Positions 4,919-5,654 of a stretch of DNA of 5,654 bases are shown piece by piece. The notes under the pieces were generated by a model. It saw only the letters and a list, made by a program, of their open reading frames with translations, made no database searches and was not told the DNA's origin. Both the position numbers and the translations under genes were made by a program. The stretch lies in the NCBI GenBank assembly GCA_902780365.1, contig CACZFE010000075.1:7848-13501 (forward strand). Direction: 5' to 3'. Each line of letters opens with the position of its first letter. Positions within the stretch are counted from its first letter, which is position 1. This DNA comes from an uncultured Spirochaetales bacterium. GTDB lineage: Bacteria > UBP6 > UBA1177.

Positions 4919-5654
4919 ATGAGAAAATTAGTTTTTATTTTATTTTTCTTTTCTGTAGCGGTTCTTTCAGCAACAGATGTTTTTGTAAATGTTTCGGAAG
5001 AAGGGGCTGGCACCAACTGCGATAATGGCGGAGCTAAGATTGAGATCATAGAAGATACGAACGAGAGCCATGTTTTTGATGAAGGAGATGTTATCAAAAG
5101 CACGCAGTATGTCTGCAACGGAATTGACGGCTCTGACGGTGCTGCACCTGCAGTTTCGGTCACTGAGGAACCGGCCGGTGGAATGTGCGGAAGTGCAGGA
5201 GGTATCAAAGTCGTTGTCGGTTCGGACACAAAGTATGTCTGCAACGGAGCTGATGGTCTAAAAGCCGTTTCAAGAACTTCTGTCGAGGCTCCCGGCGAAA
5301 ATTGCGAAAACGGAGGAATCAAAATAGAAGTCGGCAATGACAAAAACGCCAACAATAGTCTTGACGATGATGAAGTCGAGGCTGACCAGACAAAGTATGC
5401 CTGCAACGGAAACGACGGCAGCAACGGGCAAAATGCTCTTGCGAAAATTTCAGATGAGCCGAAAGGTGCAAACTGTCCGAACAGCACAGGTGTGAAAATC
5501 GAAGTCGGAATCGATACGAACAAAAACGGCGAACTTGATGAAAGCGAAGTTACAAACACTCAATATGTCTGCGGCGGTAAAAACGGTTCGCAGGGTCCTC
5601 AGGGTTCAAAAGGCGAACAGGGTGAACCCGGCGTTAACGGAACAGACGGAAAGG
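4919..5654 (+). CDS. Secreted DUF7151-like repeat protein with collagen-like region, 5' part
   Basis: The gene starts at ATG 4919 (AAGGAG 5 bases upstream) and is still open at the window end after 245 codons. MRKLVFILFFFSVAVLSA is a Sec signal peptide, with likely cleavage after Ala18. Four repeats follow at about 22-71, 79-113, 122-167 and 175-223. Each has E-x-x-G-x-x-C near the start, then G-(G/V)-x-K-I-x-V-G, and ends Y-(V/A)-C-(N/G)-G-x-x-G. This is the pattern I associate with Pfam DUF7151 repeats of Myxococcota surface proteins (from memory). Repeats 1, 3 and 4 carry an EF-hand-like loop between the two Cys; the best is DTNKNGELDESE (199-210), with D, N, N, G, D and E at the calcium positions 1, 3, 5, 6, 9 and 12. 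From Gly220 the protein becomes Gly-X-Y (GPQGSKGEQGEPG...), so a longer collagen-like stalk likely continues outside the window. It is probably an extracellular or surface protein. It is divergent from the Cys-rich lipoprotein gene. Confidence 0.9.
   Translation, partial: MRKLVFILFFFSVAVLSATDVFVNVSEEGAGTNCDNGGAKIEIIEDTNESHVFDEGDVIKSTQYVCNGIDGSDGAAPAVSVTEEPAGGMCGSAGGIKVVVGSDTKYVCNGADGLKAVSRTSVEAPGENCENGGIKIEVGNDKNANNSLDDDEVEADQTKYACNGNDGSNGQNALAKISDEPKGANCPNSTGVKIEVGIDTNKNGELDESEVTNTQYVCGGKNGSQGPQGSKGEQGEPGVNGTDGK
4982..5587 (+). repeat. Four Cys-bounded protein repeats, three with EF-hand-like loops
   Basis: Repeat units lie at about 4982-5131, 5153-5257, 5282-5419 and 5441-5587. Each contains one Cys near the start and one in the closing Y-x-C-x-G motif, so each probably forms one disulfide. 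Loops at 5054-5089, 5339-5374 and 5513-5548 have EF-hand spacing: the third is canonical, the second nearly so (N at position 6), and the first is degenerate (S-H at positions 5-6, D at 12). Unit 2 lacks the loop entirely. Units 1 and 2 share a perfect 17-base stretch over the closing motif (5106-5122 and 5232-5248), a sign of duplication. Confidence 0.8.
5576..5654 (+). repeat. Collagen-like Gly-X-Y triplets
   Basis: From Gly220 every third codon is Gly to the window edge (eight complete triplets, plus the start of the ninth), with Pro, Gln, Lys and Glu at X and Y, for example GEQGEP. This is the charged, Pro-containing composition of bacterial collagen-like stalks, which can trimerise without hydroxyproline. 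The true length is unknown because the region is cut by the window. Confidence 0.8.

Noticed and set aside
4903..5559. Long 218-codon open frame on the minus strand opposite the repeat gene
   Set aside because: It is a Ser/Pro-rich shadow of the plus-strand gene, which has a ribosome site, a signal peptide and clear protein repeats.

Overview
The window looks like chromosomal DNA of a Gram-negative bacterium from the Myxococcota/Bradymonadota or a related 'deltaproteobacterial' lineage. The main reasons are an MXAN_5187-type C-terminal domain protein, an acidic-linker Cys-rich lipoprotein, a secreted DUF7151-like repeat protein running into collagen-like Gly-X-Y triplets, and the end of an MlaF-type (outer-membrane lipid transport) ABC ATPase. 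This assignment is inferred from protein style, not from a marker gene. I see no RNA gene, IS element, CRISPR array or phage gene.

Layout. 1-224 (+) is the 3' end of an ABC-transporter ATPase. It converges at a small hairpin (232-250) with a long run of minus-strand genes. Read in their own direction, these form three transcription units. (a) 4715-3954 is a lipoprotein with 30 cysteines after its lipobox, driven by a good sigma70-like promoter at 4803-4776. (b) 3850-2056 is a tight operon with its own promoter at 3906-3879: a two-helix membrane-anchored TPR protein, an uncharacterised 170-aa protein with a ParB-C-terminus-like tail, and the corrinoid adenosyltransferase CobO. (c) 1931-272 has a promoter at 1982-1955 with a palindrome inside its spacer: a 68-aa XRE-type regulator, a lipoprotein with an NTF2-like N-terminal half, and the MXAN_5187-domain protein. 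The last two overlap by one base.

Divergent from unit (a), across an AT-rich 203-bp spacer, a plus-strand gene starts at 4919 and runs off the window end. It encodes a secreted protein with four Cys-bounded repeats, most of which carry an EF-hand-like calcium loop, followed by collagen-like triplets.

Reading of the whole. Most genes are envelope or surface proteins: an OM lipid transporter, two lipoproteins, a membrane TPR protein and a secreted repeat protein. CobO is the only clear metabolic enzyme. The most distinctive objects are the two divergent surface proteins: one ends in a knottin-like cysteine frame, the other combines calcium loops with a collagen-like tail. No complete undescribed system, such as a defence locus, is evident. 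The best candidates for unexplored biology are these surface proteins and the small XRE-lipoprotein-MXAN_5187 operon.
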